Part shown: one piece after another, positions 1-5,905 of the stretch
Position numbering within the stretch: position 1 is the stretch's first letter
How the letters are laid out: each line of letters begins with the position of its first letter
Assembly: GCA_964593555.1 (NCBI GenBank)
Contig: CAZQIC010000142.1
Location: 1 to 11,282, forward strand
Direction: 5' to 3'
Length of the DNA: 11,282 bases
From: CAZQIC01 sp964593555
GTDB taxonomy: Bacteria; Bacteroidota; Bacteroidia; JAFLBG01
Position numbers and translations under genes: made by a program
Notes under the pieces: generated by a model
Database searches by the model: none
Seen by the model: only the letters and a program-made list of their open reading frames with translations
Told to the model about the DNA's origin: nothing

Positions 1-77
1 GGTTCTCCGATTTTTAGTCAAATCTCTAAAAGTGAATTTTTAGAACCCACCATAAGTGATATATAAATAAGGGATAG

Positions 78-85
78 TATCTTTG
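78..85 (+). promoter_or_regulatory. Candidate -7 promoter element (TATCTTTG)
   Basis: TATCTTTG matches the Bacteroidota -7 consensus TAnnTTTG exactly and ends 19 nt before the lipoprotein ATG at 105. I see no convincing TTTG (-33) at the expected distance, so only the -7 part is supported. It would drive the lipoprotein and hydrolase pair. Confidence 0.5.
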
Positions 86-104
86 TACTTATTAACCGTT
101 TTAC

Positions 105-575
105 ATGAAGAATTGTTTATTTCTATTTACCCTCGGAGTTTTTTCTCTCTCATCATGCACCAATGAAAATACTCCGAAAGCACAGGATGGAACGACAGAT
201 ACGACATCTGTTGTTAAACAAACCGACACATTAAACCCTCTTCTTACAACAAAACCAATTTTAGAAATAAAAAAACATTTTAAGTGTACCGGTAATGAAC
301 CTTTCTGGTCATTGAGGATAAACGACACCCTGATCTCATTTTATGAAGATGGATTGGAAAAAACATGGAAGTTCCCTTTCCAGACCCTCAATGTAAGTCA
401 GGAAAAATATACTTACAGGTCATCACTTGGAAAAAAAAGTATTTTAGTTAAGATTGCTAAGGATGGTTGTTCCGACGATATGTCCGGTGAACCATTTGAA
501 TACTCTGTCACCATAAGTAAAGACGGAAATAATTTTTCAGGCTGCTGTAAGTGCCTCAATGATACATTAAAATAA
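105..575 (+). CDS. Small lipoprotein with a COG3650-type GNEPFW domain
   Basis: The 156-residue product begins with a type II signal peptide: Lys2, a hydrophobic core, and lipobox LSSC with the lipidated cysteine at residue 18. It is therefore predicted to be a membrane-anchored periplasmic or outer-membrane lipoprotein. A Thr/Asp-rich linker covers roughly residues 19-55. The folded part (about 57-150) carries CTGNEPFW at 61-68, a CSDDMSG block at 122-128 and a GC motif at 147. That order (GNEPFW, then C-x-D-x-MSG, then GC) is what I know from the COG3650 family, found beside HslJ/MliC-like domains in envelope lipoproteins of unknown biochemical function. The domain is extra cysteine-rich (61, 122, 147, 148, 150), so disulfides are possible. 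The ATG follows a good -7 element and has no Shine-Dalgarno site. The hydrolase gene starts 8 nt downstream, so co-transcription is likely. No enzymatic role can be claimed. Confidence 0.85.
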   Translation: MKNCLFLFTLGVFSLSSCTNENTPKAQDGTTDTTSVVKQTDTLNPLLTTKPILEIKKHFKCTGNEPFWSLRINDTLISFYEDGLEKTWKFPFQTLNVSQEKYTYRSSLGKKSILVKIAKDGCSDDMSGEPFEYSVTISKDGNNFSGCCKCLNDTLK

Positions 576-583
576 TTTTCATC

Positions 584-1423
584 ATGAAATTACATGTTAT
601 AAATACGGGGATGTTCAAACTTGACGGGGGCGCCATGTTTGGTGTGGTACCAAAAGCCATATGGAGCAAAACCAATCCACCCGACCAGAATAACATGTGT
701 ACATGGGCCATGCGCTGCCTGCTTATTGAAGATGGCGATCGTTTAATACTTATTGACAATGGCATAGGCACCAAACAGGATGCTAAGTTTTTCAGTCATT
801 ATTACCTGCACGGTAACGATACACTCTCCGGATCATTGGAAGCTTTGGGATTTAAAGAAGACGACATTACTGATATGTTCCTTACTCATCTTCATTTTGA
901 CCATTGCGGAGGAAGTATAATAAACAGCAAAAACAGAACAGGATTTGAGACTGCTTTTAAAAATGCGACTTATTGGAGCGAAGCCGCGCATTGGCGGTGG
1001 GCAACAGAACCTAACGCAAGGGAGAAAGCAAGCTTTTTAAAAGAAAATATTTTACCCATAAAAGAAAGCGGACAATTAAAATTTATTGAAACCGGAAGAG
1101 AGTTTGGTGAAAACATTTCTTTCTTTATAGCACATGGGCATACCGATGGTATGATGATCCCACAGATTAAATACAAAAATAAAACAATAGCATTCATGGC
1201 TGATCTATTGCCATCCGCAGGGCACATTCCCCTTCCTTATATCATGGGATATGATACCCGTCCATTGATCACTTTAGAAGAGAAAGGAAAATTTCTTAAA
1301 AAAGCGGCTGATGAAGAGTATGTTCTTTTTTTCGAACACGATGCTGTAAATGAATGCTGTACTGTGCAGCATACAGAGAAGGGTGTTCGACTGAAAGAGA
1401 CATTTAAGTTAAGTGAGTTGTAA
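584..1423 (+). CDS. Metallo-beta-lactamase-fold hydrolase
   Basis: The 279-residue product is a cytoplasmic MBL-fold metal hydrolase with no signal peptide. The metal-binding signature is complete: HLHFDH at 102-107 (His102, His104, Asp106, His107), His186 in GHTDG, Asp207 in the MADLL segment as bridging aspartate, and His252 in FFEHDA. This is the dinuclear zinc pattern of the family's lactonase/glyoxalase-like hydrolases. Asp58 in the LIDNGIG strand fits the usual DTG position. Overall layout and length resemble the N-acyl-homoserine-lactonase-like branch, but substrate cannot be read from sequence. It begins 8 nt after the lipoprotein stop, with no promoter between, so the two probably share a transcript. 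The 3' end is followed after 3 nt by a 33-bp inverted repeat that may also end transcription. Confidence 0.9.
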   Translation: MKLHVINTGMFKLDGGAMFGVVPKAIWSKTNPPDQNNMCTWAMRCLLIEDGDRLILIDNGIGTKQDAKFFSHYYLHGNDTLSGSLEALGFKEDDITDMFLTHLHFDHCGGSIINSKNRTGFETAFKNATYWSEAAHWRWATEPNAREKASFLKENILPIKESGQLKFIETGREFGENISFFIAHGHTDGMMIPQIKYKNKTIAFMADLLPSAGHIPLPYIMGYDTRPLITLEEKGKFLKKAADEEYVLFFEHDAVNECCTVQHTEKGVRLKETFKLSEL

Positions 1424-1426
1424 ACA

Positions 1427-1549
1427 GCCTCACCCCGGCCCTCTCCAAAGGAGAGGGGGAACTGTGTCGTTTTCTATGCTGATTTGTTACTCAAAATTTA
1501 TAAAAGCTGAAATACCCCCCCTCTCCTTTGGAGAGGGCCGGGGTGAGGC
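1427..1549. repeat. 33-bp perfect inverted repeat, REP/BIME-like
   Basis: The arms at 1427-1459 and 1517-1549 are exact reverse complements over 33 bases, separated by a 57-nt AT-rich spacer. Each arm also contains its own small palindrome, CCTCTCC-AAA-GGAGAGG, so the element can fold either as two small hairpins or one long one. GC-rich arms in an AT-rich genome and a position right behind a stop codon fit a REP pair (BIME-like). From memory, arms of this GGCCGGGGTGAGG/CTCTCCTTTGGAGAG type recur between genes in many Bacteroidota genomes. A 69-codon open frame through it (1413-1622) is only a by-product of the repeat. Confidence 0.8.
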
Positions 1550-1683
1550 CAAATCGAAAGAAGAAGAGGCCAAAATAATTATTTGTTTGAATTTTTCGTG
1601 GACGTCTTCCCGCAAAAAATAATTTTCTGCGGTCGATATTTGAGATATTTTCGAAGAGAATAAAGTTACTTGATAGGGCGTGA

Positions 1684-1800
1684 TGGCCCGAAAATCCGCC
1701 GTGCTCGGGTCCGCTAGTGCGTATACGGATCGTCCCGATAGCTATCGGGATTGACTTTTTTTCGTTCTTTTTGGGTCAAGCAAAAAGAACAAAGAAAAAT
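1684..1800. repeat. Dispersed repeat B, copy 1
   Basis: Bases 1684-1759 match 5906-5981 at 71 of 76 positions without gaps. The copy contains three hairpins in order: CCCGA/TCGGG around 1688-1710, the perfect 18-bp palindrome TCCCGATAGCTATCGGGA at 1733-1750, and GTTCTTTTTG (1764-1773) with CAAAAAGAAC (1781-1790) around a 7-nt loop. The 3' tail (TTGGGTCAAGCAAAAA onward) also recurs in copy 2, so the element reaches to about 1800. No coding frame is conserved between copies. Confidence 0.8.
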
Positions 1801-1902
1801 AGTTCTCCCATTTCGATAGGCATTCGACTAATCTCAATCCGAAGTCTAAACCCATGAACTGACAAAGAAGGAAAACACTGTTCAAAATAATTTTGCCGCT
1901 TA

Positions 1903-1934
1903 TTTGTTGGAACCACATGGCATCACTACTTTAG
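1903..1934 (+). promoter_or_regulatory. Candidate promoter of the sigma/anti-sigma operon
   Basis: TTTG at 1903-1906 is followed after 20 nt by TACTTTAG at 1927-1934, which matches TAnnTTTG except for A in place of the third T. The spacing is right for a Bacteroidota housekeeping promoter. The GTG start lies 14 nt beyond, giving a leader of only a few bases. An autoregulated ECF-type promoter cannot be excluded. Confidence 0.5.
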
Positions 1935-1948
1935 TACCCTAATTAACC

Positions 1949-2497
1949 GTGCTAACCAAAGAAGAAAATATCGCAAAGGAAGATAACCTTGTTGCTTTGT
2001 TAAAGAACAAAGACAGGCAAGGCTATAACATGCTTTATGATAACTACGCCCCTACGCTGCTGGGAGTTTTAATGAAAATTGTGGGTGAACAAGAGGCAGC
2101 TGAAGATCTATTACAGGATGTGTTTGTTAAAATATGGAATAACATAGGGAGTTACGACCCGAAGAAAGGAAGATTATATACCTGGATGCTGAACATCACA
2201 CGCAACACGGGCATTGATAAATTAAGATCAAAAGATTTTAAAAAGGGCGAACAAAACCGTCCGATAGATAAATACGTAAATGGTATCAGAGAGGATAGCT
2301 TAACAAGCAAAACGGATACTATTGGTTTAAAAAAATTAGTGGAGCAATTAAAACCCGACCAGTATACAGTTATCGATATGTTGTATTTTAAAGGATACAG
2401 TCAGTCGGAAACAGCGGAGGCGCTTGGCATACCATTAGGTACTGTAAAAACAAGAGCGCGTGCCGCTTTATTGGAATTAAGAACAATAGTAACATGA
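1949..2497 (+). CDS. ECF-type RNA polymerase sigma factor (SigK-like)
   Basis: The 182-residue protein has the two-domain ECF layout. Region 2 spans about 28-95, with AEDLLQDVFVKIW at 51-63 and TWMLNITRNTGIDKLRS around 78-94 for core binding and -10 recognition. Region 4 spans about 128-180, with the helix-turn-helix YSQSETAEALGIPLGTVKTR at 150-169 reading the -35. There is no region 1.1 or 3. The start is GTG at 1949: an in-frame TAA lies two codons upstream, and the next ATG (residue 28) would cut into region 2. It overlaps the downstream RskA-type anti-sigma gene by 4 nt (ATGA), so the two are co-translated. By analogy with SigK/RskA it should be held inactive at the membrane until an envelope signal destroys the anti-sigma factor. 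Target genes are unknown. Confidence 0.93.
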   Translation: MLTKEENIAKEDNLVALLKNKDRQGYNMLYDNYAPTLLGVLMKIVGEQEAAEDLLQDVFVKIWNNIGSYDPKKGRLYTWMLNITRNTGIDKLRSKDFKKGEQNRPIDKYVNGIREDSLTSKTDTIGLKKLVEQLKPDQYTVIDMLYFKGYSQSETAEALGIPLGTVKTRARAALLELRTIVT

Positions 2498-3327
2498 GCA
2501 AGGTAGAAGATTACATATCATCCGGTATCCTGGAAAGCTACGTAATGGGGCTCACCTCAAATTGGGAAAATTTGCAGGTAGAAGCCATGATCGCCAAACA
2601 TCCTGAAATAAAACAGGAAGTAGAAGCTATTGAGGCAAATCTTTTATCACTTGCACAAGCCGCTGCTGTTAAACCACATGCTGATCTTAAAGAAAATATT
2701 TTCGCCGCTATAGAAGGCAGACCTGTGCCTAAGATAGAAAGGAAAAAAGAAGAGGAAGTAAAAGTTATTGATATTAATGTTGAGAAACCTGCAGCGGGTA
2801 ATAATACTATCTGGAAATGGGCCGTTGCCGCTTCCGTAACTTTATTATTAGGCAGTGCTGCTTTTAATTATTATTTGTACGGTAAACTGGAAGACAGCAA
2901 CTCACATCTTGCACATTTAACAAACGAACATTCTGATCTAAATAAAAACTTTGCATCATTACAAACCAATTACGGACAAAGCACTGAGCAGTTAAAAATA
3001 TACCAGGATGCGAACAGTAAAATGATTTGCCTTACGCCTGTATCTGATAGTTCTTCTTTAGCACATATTTACTGGAACCAAAATGCGAAAACAGTTTTTG
3101 TTGAAGTGAATAATTTACCGCTTGCTGCCGACACCATGCAATATGAATTATGGGCGATACACAATGGCACACCGCAAAGTATTGGCCTTTTACCTATTGA
3201 CCATAAGTTTGATCCCGTTATTCAAATGAGCAATGTGGATAGTGCGCAGGCTTTTGCCATTACCCTCGAGAAAAAAGGCGGAGTTCTCACTCCTGCCGGG
3301 CAAATGTATGTGTTGGGGAAGATTTAA
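2494..3327 (+). CDS. RskA-type membrane anti-sigma factor
   Basis: The 277-residue protein has a short cytoplasmic sigma-binding domain (about 1-75, containing LESYVMGLTSNWE), a charged linker (about 76-103) and one membrane helix (about 106-129). A periplasmic heptad-like segment rich in Leu, Asn and Gln follows (about 131-172, probably coiled coil), and then the C-terminal RskA domain (about 176-277). The latter shows MQYELWAIHNGTPQSIG and, near the end, the typical FAITLEKKGGVLTPAG. The start overlaps the sigma stop (ATGA). RskA proteins sequester their sigma factor and are released by regulated intramembrane proteolysis. The gene's last 27 codons (3247-3327) recur, with a frameshift, 913 bp downstream, so its present 3' end may have been rebuilt by an insertion. 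The reading frame here is intact. Confidence 0.9.
   Translation: MSKVEDYISSGILESYVMGLTSNWENLQVEAMIAKHPEIKQEVEAIEANLLSLAQAAAVKPHADLKENIFAAIEGRPVPKIERKKEEEVKVIDINVEKPAAGNNTIWKWAVAASVTLLLGSAAFNYYLYGKLEDSNSHLAHLTNEHSDLNKNFASLQTNYGQSTEQLKIYQDANSKMICLTPVSDSSSLAHIYWNQNAKTVFVEVNNLPLAADTMQYELWAIHNGTPQSIGLLPIDHKFDPVIQMSNVDSAQAFAITLEKKGGVLTPAGQMYVLGKI
3247..3327 (+). repeat. Intact copy of the duplicated anti-sigma 3' end
   Basis: These 81 bases, codons 252 to stop of the anti-sigma gene, align with 4161-4240 with six substitutions and one missing base. Homology stops at the TAA on the right and fades just left of 3247. The pair of direct repeats brackets the GNAT/54-residue gene pair. Confidence 0.85.
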
Positions 3328-3398
3328 TTGGATAACAATAACTACACTTGCCTTTCCTCGTAATGTCTGTTAAGACAGTCGAAAATGATAATTTTTCA

Positions 3399-3430
3399 TT
3401 GATAAAATTGCAATATTTTTCGTATCTTAG
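3399..3430 (+). promoter_or_regulatory. Candidate promoter of the GNAT-like pair
   Basis: TTG at 3399-3401 and TATCTTAG at 3423-3430 lie 21 nt apart and resemble the TTTG/TAnnTTTG pair, with one mismatch in the -7 box. The GTG start is only 4 nt beyond the box, so the transcript could begin at or next to the start codon (leaderless). Confidence 0.4.
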
Positions 3431-3434
3431 ATAG

Positions 3435-3971
3435 GTGAAAAAGAAGCAGTCTTTAGGGCTTGATTTCGAAGTTGACAAACTTACAAACTCCATACAAAAC
3501 GTTGTTACAGGAGACAGTTTTTCAACGGATATAATCGTTGTTACACCTCATGACCTAAAAGCAATCACACGCAAAAATGACTGGCTATTTGATTGGAAAT
3601 ACGAATACAAACAGCATGAGCGTGATGTGTATAAATTGACAATTGTTAATAATCCAACAGTTATCCAAGGACTCATTAGCTTGGAAGTAAAAGCCGATCA
3701 CGTATACATGCATGCGCTTGAAAGCGCTCCATTCAATAGACATAAGCATAAAATATATGCAGGAGTTTCAGGCAACTTGGTAGCATTTGCATGTAAGCTT
3801 TCATTTCAAAGAGGACATGATGGAAATGTTTCCTTTCTTTCAAAAACAAAATTATTAGCCCATTACGAAAAAAGTTTAGGCGCTGTTCATTTTGGAGGAA
3901 GAGTAATGATCATCGAAGGTAAAGCAGCATCAATTCTTCTCAATAGGTATTTCCCAAACCAAACCATATGA
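3435..3971 (+). CDS. GNAT-like acetyltransferase-fold protein, possible toxin-type partner
   Basis: The 178-residue protein has no signal peptide or membrane segment. The C-terminal half looks like a GNAT core. Paired strands at about 64-98 (VYKLTIVNN and IQGLISLEVKADHVYMHAL) are followed by YAGVSGNLVAFACKLSF at 108-124 in the acetyl-CoA-binding motif A position. Then comes TKLLAHYEKSLGAVHFGG at 138-155, which resembles the end-of-fold aromatic/Leu-Gly-Ala motif, and a final helix (162-173). The canonical R/Q-x-x-G-x-G/A signature is not clean, so catalysis is unproven. I recall similar uncharacterised Bacteroidota proteins, often paired with the small gene that follows. The start is GTG, one codon after an in-frame TAG, and no later start keeps the N-terminal domain. 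It overlaps the 54-residue gene by 4 nt (ATGA). An acetyltransferase toxin is a hypothesis only. Confidence 0.75.
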   Translation: MKKKQSLGLDFEVDKLTNSIQNVVTGDSFSTDIIVVTPHDLKAITRKNDWLFDWKYEYKQHERDVYKLTIVNNPTVIQGLISLEVKADHVYMHALESAPFNRHKHKIYAGVSGNLVAFACKLSFQRGHDGNVSFLSKTKLLAHYEKSLGAVHFGGRVMIIEGKAASILLNRYFPNQTI

Positions 3972-4132
3972 AAAAGAAAACAACAGACACCGATATTGAT
4001 TTCATCGGCGGACAAGGACCATTGACAAAAGAAGAAGAGCAAGCGCTTTCTGAATATTTTCGTTCAAAAAAAAATAAGCGAACCTCTAAGCCAATAGAAA
4101 AGGCATATACACGAAAACGCATTGCCGCATAG
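3968..4132 (+). CDS. 54-residue charged protein with GGQGPLTKEEE motif
   Basis: This short frame starts ATG within the ATGA overlap with the GNAT-like gene and ends in TAG at 4130-4132. The product is 54 residues, highly charged, with no cysteine and no signal peptide. It has an acidic N-terminal strip TDTDIDFIGGQGPLTKEEE (about 6-24), a predicted amphipathic helix EEEQALSEYFRSKK (about 22-35) and a very basic tail (KRTSKPIEKAYTRKRIAA). Translational coupling, small size, and a motif I recall beside relatives of the upstream gene support a real gene. An antitoxin or regulatory partner is possible: an acidic binding segment plus a basic, perhaps nucleic-acid-binding, tail would fit. Unlike the usual order, the small gene comes second, as in HigBA-type modules. 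Function is unknown. Confidence 0.7.
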   Translation: MKKKTTDTDIDFIGGQGPLTKEEEQALSEYFRSKKNKRTSKPIEKAYTRKRIAA

Positions 4133-4160
4133 AGACAATAACACAATCGCTTTCAACACA

Positions 4161-4240
4161 CAAGCCTTTGCCATTACCCTCGAGAAAAAAGGTGGAGTTC
4201 TCAACCTGCCGGGCAAATGTATGTGCTGGGGAAAATTTAA
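4161..4240 (+). pseudogene. Frameshifted remnant of an anti-sigma 3' end
   Basis: The sequence repeats the final 27 codons of the anti-sigma gene (FAITLEKKGG onward) but lost one base near 4204, shifting the frame before the stop. Outside that spot all five differences are synonymous (for example CAG/CAA, GCT/GCC, GGC/GGT, TTG/CTG). The copy therefore diverged while still coding and broke later. It has no start and cannot be expressed as a separate protein. It begins 28 nt after the 54-residue gene. Confidence 0.8.
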
Positions 4241-4270
4241 AAATTGACCTAAAATTCACCGGCTACTTAT

Positions 4271-4963
4271 ATGAAAAAAGTTTTATTTGTTGGCCTGCTT
4301 TTCTCTTTTTCGCTTTTAGGGCAAAACAAAGACTTGTTTATAGTTGAGCATCATAAAAAAGGAAATTTTAAAAAAAGTGAATTGCAAAAACCTAAAGCCA
4401 TTTTTTACGAGGATAGCAATTATGTTGTCACGAAAAAATGCCATGGAGAATTTGGTGGTTTTTTAACTTTCAAGAAAAAAAATACTGGAGAAGAATACCA
4501 GTGTGGTTCAGCCTGCGCTGTTATAATTAATAAACTCAATGGGAAATATTTCGTAACGAATACCCTGGCACACCTTCAAGGATCTTCCGAAGTTGTAGAA
4601 ATTGAAAATCCGGAATCTTTAGAGAAAGCTACCCCTGAAAAGGACATCACTGGTTTTTTCTCTCCAAAATCCAGGCAAGGGACAAAAACAATACTAGATG
4701 TATATGATACTTTAACATTAGCAAGCTTTGTATTTGACAATAATCTTTACCATATAATTACAGATTTTAAAAAAACTTTTTTAGCCAAAATTGTTGATGG
4801 AAAATTTAAAGTTATTCAAACTATCTCTGAAGAAAGTTTGTGGACTTACGATGCTGAACCAATAAAAACAACAGATAACCATTATCTTTTATTCCTTTCC
4901 AACAATGACACAAGAGGATATATAGATATTTTTGAGAATAAAATAACAATATATTCAAATTAA
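4271..4963 (+). CDS. Unrecognised exported protein
   Basis: I do not recognise the family. The 230-residue product begins MKKVLFVGLLFSFSLLGQNK, a standard Sec signal peptide with likely cleavage after Gly17, so it should be periplasmic or secreted. It is not a lipoprotein, having no lipobox cysteine. The mature part is rich in lysine, aromatic and beta-prone segments. Three cysteines lie together in the N-terminal half (57, 78, 82, including CGSAC), suggesting a disulfide or a metal site. A C-terminal stretch (about 145-228) alternates short strands such as ASFVFDNNLYHIITDF and HYLLFLSNND, vaguely like propeller-type repeats. It starts 30 nt after the anti-sigma remnant with no clear promoter or Shine-Dalgarno site, and a strong hairpin lies beyond its stop. 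Confidence 0.75.
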   Translation: MKKVLFVGLLFSFSLLGQNKDLFIVEHHKKGNFKKSELQKPKAIFYEDSNYVVTKKCHGEFGGFLTFKKKNTGEEYQCGSACAVIINKLNGKYFVTNTLAHLQGSSEVVEIENPESLEKATPEKDITGFFSPKSRQGTKTILDVYDTLTLASFVFDNNLYHIITDFKKTFLAKIVDGKFKVIQTISEESLWTYDAEPIKTTDNHYLLFLSNNDTRGYIDIFENKITIYSN

Positions 4964-4989
4964 ACTTTCTGTTTAAAATATTACACCGC

Positions 4990-5014
4990 TCCGCAGGATA
5001 TGTTATCCTGCGGA
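4990..5014. terminator. Hairpin between convergent genes
   Basis: TCCGCAGGATA and TATCCTGCGGA form an uninterrupted 11-bp stem with a TGT loop. It stands between the plus-strand exported protein (stop 4963) and the minus-strand HAD gene (stop 5089). The usual run of Ts is missing on both sides, so it may act as a weak or transcript-stabilising bidirectional terminator. Confidence 0.6.
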
Positions 5015-5088
5015 ATAATAAAGTAATATATTACACACATTTTGGTCCTTCGTGAGGATTGTGATTTCCAACCGACAACACACAACCC

Positions 5089-5733
5089 TTAACCAGTCTT
5101 CAACTTCCCCTGCAACTCCTTAAAATCATAAAACACTTCTGCACCTTCATTTGCTAATTCATCAGCATTGCCACTCGCTGCATAACCAAATACTTTAAAG
5201 CCGCCTTTAACACCCGCCATTACCCCTGCCCTGCTGTCTTCTATAATAATACATTCGTTAATGGCATACCCCATTTCTTTTGCCGCGTGTAAAAAAATAT
5301 CTGGGTCGGGCTTCCAACTGTTTATCTGGTATGAGCTGTACATTTTGTTCCTGAACTTTTCAATAAGCCCTGTAGTGGATAATGTAATGTTCATTTTTTC
5401 AATTGGCCCGCTGGAAGCCACACAATAATCATGTGTTAGCGTATCAATAAAATCATGCACGCCGGTAATTGCTTTAAGGTCCGTTCTGAAATAATGAAAT
5501 GTCTTTTCACGAAAGGTGGGAACAAATTCGGGAGGTAATGTTTTACCAATAGAGCTTTCTATCATACTTAAACATTGCTGTAAACTTCGTCCGGCAAATT
5601 CACGCATTACTTTTTCTTTTCCCATAGTATAGCCTTGTTCGCAAGCCATAGTGTATAATATATCGTTTGAAACGTGTTCGCTGTCAACGAGTACACCGTC
5701 ACAATCAAAAATGACGCATTTAATATCTTTCAT
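5089..5733 (-). CDS. HAD-superfamily phosphatase (beta-phosphoglucomutase/YieH-like)
   Basis: The 214-residue protein has all four HAD motifs. These are DCDGVLVDSE at 10-19 (nucleophile Asp10, acid/base Asp12), SSG at 107-109, Lys141 in WKPDPDIF, and IEDSRAG at 164-170 with the metal-binding Glu165 and Asp166. The alpha-helical cap between motif I and motif II (about 17-85) marks subfamily IA with a C1 cap. Family relatives act on small sugar phosphates such as beta-glucose-1-phosphate or 6-phosphogluconate, but the exact substrate is not readable. I chose the ATG whose complement is at 5731-5733. A longer frame from 5793 would add 20 residues encoded by the dispersed repeat A1 and would not start next to the catalytic strand. 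No tight neighbour on this strand; the upstream gap is all repeats. Confidence 0.9.
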   Translation of the reverse strand: MKDIKCVIFDCDGVLVDSEHVSNDILYTMACEQGYTMGKEKVMREFAGRSLQQCLSMIESSIGKTLPPEFVPTFREKTFHYFRTDLKAITGVHDFIDTLTHDYCVASSGPIEKMNITLSTTGLIEKFRNKMYSSYQINSWKPDPDIFLHAAKEMGYAINECIIIEDSRAGVMAGVKGGFKVFGYAASGNADELANEGAEVFYDFKELQGKLKTG

Positions 5734-5766
5734 TGTTTTGTTGTACTCAACTATTTTTAACCTAAG

Positions 5767-5879
5767 TATTCCACCGCACACTTCTCGATACATTCAGAAG
5801 AAAATTCTGAATTACTCGAAGTGACCGACAAAAGGTTATTCCGAATAGAGCCGAGTATATTATTTGCTTTTCAATTCTA
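5767..5879. repeat. Dispersed repeat A, copy 1
   Basis: This 113-nt unit recurs directly at 6129-6241 with about nine differences, including small indels. It contains an 8-bp hairpin, ATTCAGAA (5792-5799) with TTCTGAAT (5805-5812), inside a bulged outer stem CACTTCTCGA/TCGAAGTG. It overlaps the region upstream of the HAD gene and creates a false upstream ATG there. Confidence 0.85.
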
Positions 5880-5905
5880 CTAATAAGTTAATTGATATCG
5901 TGAGG

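Larger units (their letters stand above)
1550..1948. other. Gene-free stretch with hairpins
   Basis: No supported gene lies between the inverted repeat and the sigma factor. Besides repeat B1 and the sigma promoter, it holds an imperfect hairpin at 1610-1632 (CCGCAAAAAAT against ATTTTCTGCGG, one mismatch, 1-nt centre). The remaining bases (about 1633-1683 and 1801-1900) show nothing I can name. Confidence 0.6.
3328..4240 (+). mobile_element. Possible inserted cassette bracketed by anti-sigma tails
   Basis: The segment from just after the intact anti-sigma stop to the end of the second tail copy is 913 bp and carries only the GNAT-like gene and its 54-residue partner. The flanking direct repeats (3247-3327 and 4161-4240) look like the two junctions left by an element that enters the 3' end of a gene and restores that end. 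No integrase, transposase or terminal inverted repeat is visible, so any mobility would need factors from elsewhere. A homologous exchange with an uneven join is an equally simple explanation. The mobile reading is inference. Confidence 0.4.

Noticed and set aside
1..47. GGTTCT/AGAACC inverted pair at the left edge
   Set aside because: A 6-bp pair around a 35-nt AT-rich loop is expected by chance, and the left context is missing.
1413..1622. 69-codon plus-strand frame after the hydrolase
   Set aside because: It is made of the inverted repeat read in one frame (PHPGPLQRRGG and PPLSFGEGRGEA), overlaps the hydrolase stop and has no promoter or family features.
4244..4271. Promoter-like TTGACC and TACTTATA before the exported protein
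   Set aside because: The box would place the transcription start past the ATG, and neither part fits the Bacteroidota consensus.
5023..5034. GTAATATATTAC palindrome downstream of the hairpin
   Set aside because: A 12-base AT-only-core palindrome in AT-rich DNA is weak evidence of an operator, and there is no adjacent promoter.
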